Below the pieces are notes generated by a model, which was given only the letters and a program-made list of their open reading frames with translations, was not told the DNA's origin and made no database searches. DNA of 7,199 nucleotides from Firmicutes bacterium UBA5301 (GTDB lineage: Bacteria > Bacillota > UBA5301). The DNA is taken from assembly GCA_002408345.1 (NCBI GenBank), contig DHRX01000106.1, positions 1 to 7,199 of the forward strand, written 5' to 3'. The translations under genes were made by a program, and so were the position numbers. Below, piece after piece: positions 6,383 to 7,199 of this stretch (positions within the stretch are counted from its first letter, which is position 1; each line of letters begins with the position of its first letter).

Positions 6383-6530
6383 GGAGAAAAATAGTCAGAG
6401 TAACCTTCTATTTGGCTCTAATCATGTTTTAAGGCGATTATTGGCAGGATTTGTCCATTACAGCTAGGCCACTTTCTGGGTTAGAATAGGAATCTATATA
6501 GTAGTAAAGAGTTGGTTAGAAGGCGGGGAG
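6383..6530 (+). other. fabZ-lpxA spacer, no gene; weak promoter-like sequence
   Basis: This is the only sizeable gap in the rightward cluster. I see no credible small ORF. Promoter-like bases are TAGAAT (6482-6487) and TATATA (6495-6500), but neither has a convincing -35 at 16-18 bp. GGTTAGAA occurs twice, at 6479-6486 and 6514-6521. lpxA may have a weak promoter of its own here or depend on readthrough from fabZ. Confidence 0.3.
6522..6530 (+). promoter_or_regulatory. SD that decides the lpxA GTG start
   Basis: GGCGGGGAG ends 7 nt before GTG 6538. The next in-frame candidates, ATG 6544 (13 nt) and GTG 6565 (no SD of its own), are worse placed. This supports a protein about ten residues longer at its N-terminus than the E. 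coli enzyme. Confidence 0.6.
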
Positions 6531-6537
6531 TTTTGCA

Positions 6538-7199
6538 GTGGATATGCGAGGTAACAAAGCCAAGGTGCTGCCGTTTTCAACGGGGAAAATTCACGAGACG
6601 GCCATAGTTGATCCTAGTGCGGTTCTCGGAATGAGCGTTGAGATTGGTCCTTATTCAATTATCGGGCCAGATGTCGAGATCGGTGATAATACTATTATCG
6701 GTTCTCACGTTGTAATTCAGGGACCAACCAAGATTGGTCAAGATAACCGAATTTTTGCTGGGGCTAATTTAGGCAGCGATCCCCAGGACCTCAAGTACCA
6801 GGGTGAAGAGAGTTACCTCTTTATTGGCGATAATAATACTATTCGTGAGTATGCTAGTATTACCCGGGGGACTGCGCTAGGTGGCGGGGAAACTCGAATT
6901 GGTAACGATAACTTGATTATGACTTATGCCCATATTGATCATGATTGCCAGGTAGGTAATAATTGTGTACTAGTAAACGGTTCTGCTTTGGCTGGACATG
7001 TAGTCTTAGAAGATCGTGTTATTATCGGGGGCTTAAGCGGTGTTCACCAGTTTTGCCGGATCGGCCAGTTGACTATGGTTGGCGCATGTACCAAGGTAAC
7101 TAAAGATGTTCCTCCCTTTTTACTGGTGGATGGGCATCCGGCGAAAGTTATGGGGATTAATATTGTTGGTTTGCGCCGTAATGGGATGGCTCCAGAAAT
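6538..7199 (+). CDS. lpxA: UDP-N-acetylglucosamine O-acyltransferase, 3'-truncated
   Basis: LpxA transfers a 3-hydroxyacyl chain from ACP to the 3-OH of UDP-GlcNAc, the first step of lipid A synthesis. 220 full codons are visible before the window ends, out of about 270 expected. The sequence is a left-handed beta-helix of hexapeptide repeats ('VEIGPYSIIGPDVEIGD' and on) followed by the family core: 'PQDLKY' (82-87), 'IRE' and 'RGT', catalytic His135 in 'YAHIDHD' (E. coli His125), 'GVHQFC' with His170, and 'DVPPF'. It aligns with E. coli LpxA without gaps over the region examined, offset by 10 because of an N-terminal addition of about ten residues (MDMRGNKAKV...). The acyl-chain ruler position, Gly173 in E. 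coli, is Ala183 here. The C-terminal helical domain lies outside the window. Confidence 0.96.
   Translation, partial: MDMRGNKAKVLPFSTGKIHETAIVDPSAVLGMSVEIGPYSIIGPDVEIGDNTIIGSHVVIQGPTKIGQDNRIFAGANLGSDPQDLKYQGEESYLFIGDNNTIREYASITRGTALGGGETRIGNDNLIMTYAHIDHDCQVGNNCVLVNGSALAGHVVLEDRVIIGGLSGVHQFCRIGQLTMVGACTKVTKDVPPFLLVDGHPAKVMGINIVGLRRNGMAPE

Noticed and set aside
6479..6521. Direct repeat GGTTAGAA as a regulator site
   Set aside because: Eight bases twice, 35 bp apart in AT-rich DNA, is weak evidence; recorded only in the spacer description.
1..7199. CRISPR arrays, tRNA or rRNA genes, insertion sequences
   Set aside because: No regularly spaced repeats, tRNA-like cloverleaf arms or transposase coding were seen by eye.

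Overview
The window looks like chromosomal DNA from a bacterium with two membranes that makes lipid A. An LptA/OstA-family protein, lpxC, fabZ and lpxA lie within 7.2 kb. Moderate GC, strong purine-rich Shine-Dalgarno (SD) sequences (GGAGG, GGGGGGAG), several GTG starts and the order lpxC-fabZ-lpxA fit an outer-membrane-bearing Firmicute (Negativicutes, Halanaerobiales or Limnochordia-like). This lineage call is inference; gene order and style alone cannot settle it.

Layout. Positions 1-567 (+) hold the 3' part of an LptA/OstA-like LPS-transport protein. Positions 479-1699 (-) hold a complete MFS exporter of the fosmidomycin-resistance (Fsr) type. It is the only reverse-strand gene, and its 3' end overlaps the first gene by 89 bp. 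A 117-bp divergent spacer (1700-1816) carries a very good extended -10 promoter reading rightward. That promoter drives a tight cluster: an 815-residue membrane protein with a huge extracytoplasmic domain (1817-4264), an ABC ATPase of the polar-amino-acid (GlnQ) type (4265-5080), lpxC (5093-5932) and fabZ (5945-6367). A 170-bp spacer with a palindrome at its left edge follows, then lpxA (6538 to beyond the window end).

How the genes fit together. LpxA and LpxC catalyse the first two steps of lipid A synthesis. FabZ dehydrates 3-hydroxyacyl-ACP and so competes with LpxA for the same hydroxyacyl-ACP pool. The OstA-family protein would act in moving LPS across the periplasm. The 815-residue protein and its ATPase start this operon and are probably translationally coupled, since the stop codon of one abuts the start codon of the next.

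The most unusual item is that protein-ATPase pair. The membrane protein has FtsX/MacB-like topology: one TM segment, about 620 extracytoplasmic residues, then three TM segments. Yet it ends in a degenerate EAA-type coupling loop like that of amino-acid importer permeases, with no TM segments after it. I do not recognise the family. Its position ahead of lpxC suggests an envelope job, but its substrate and direction of action are unknown.
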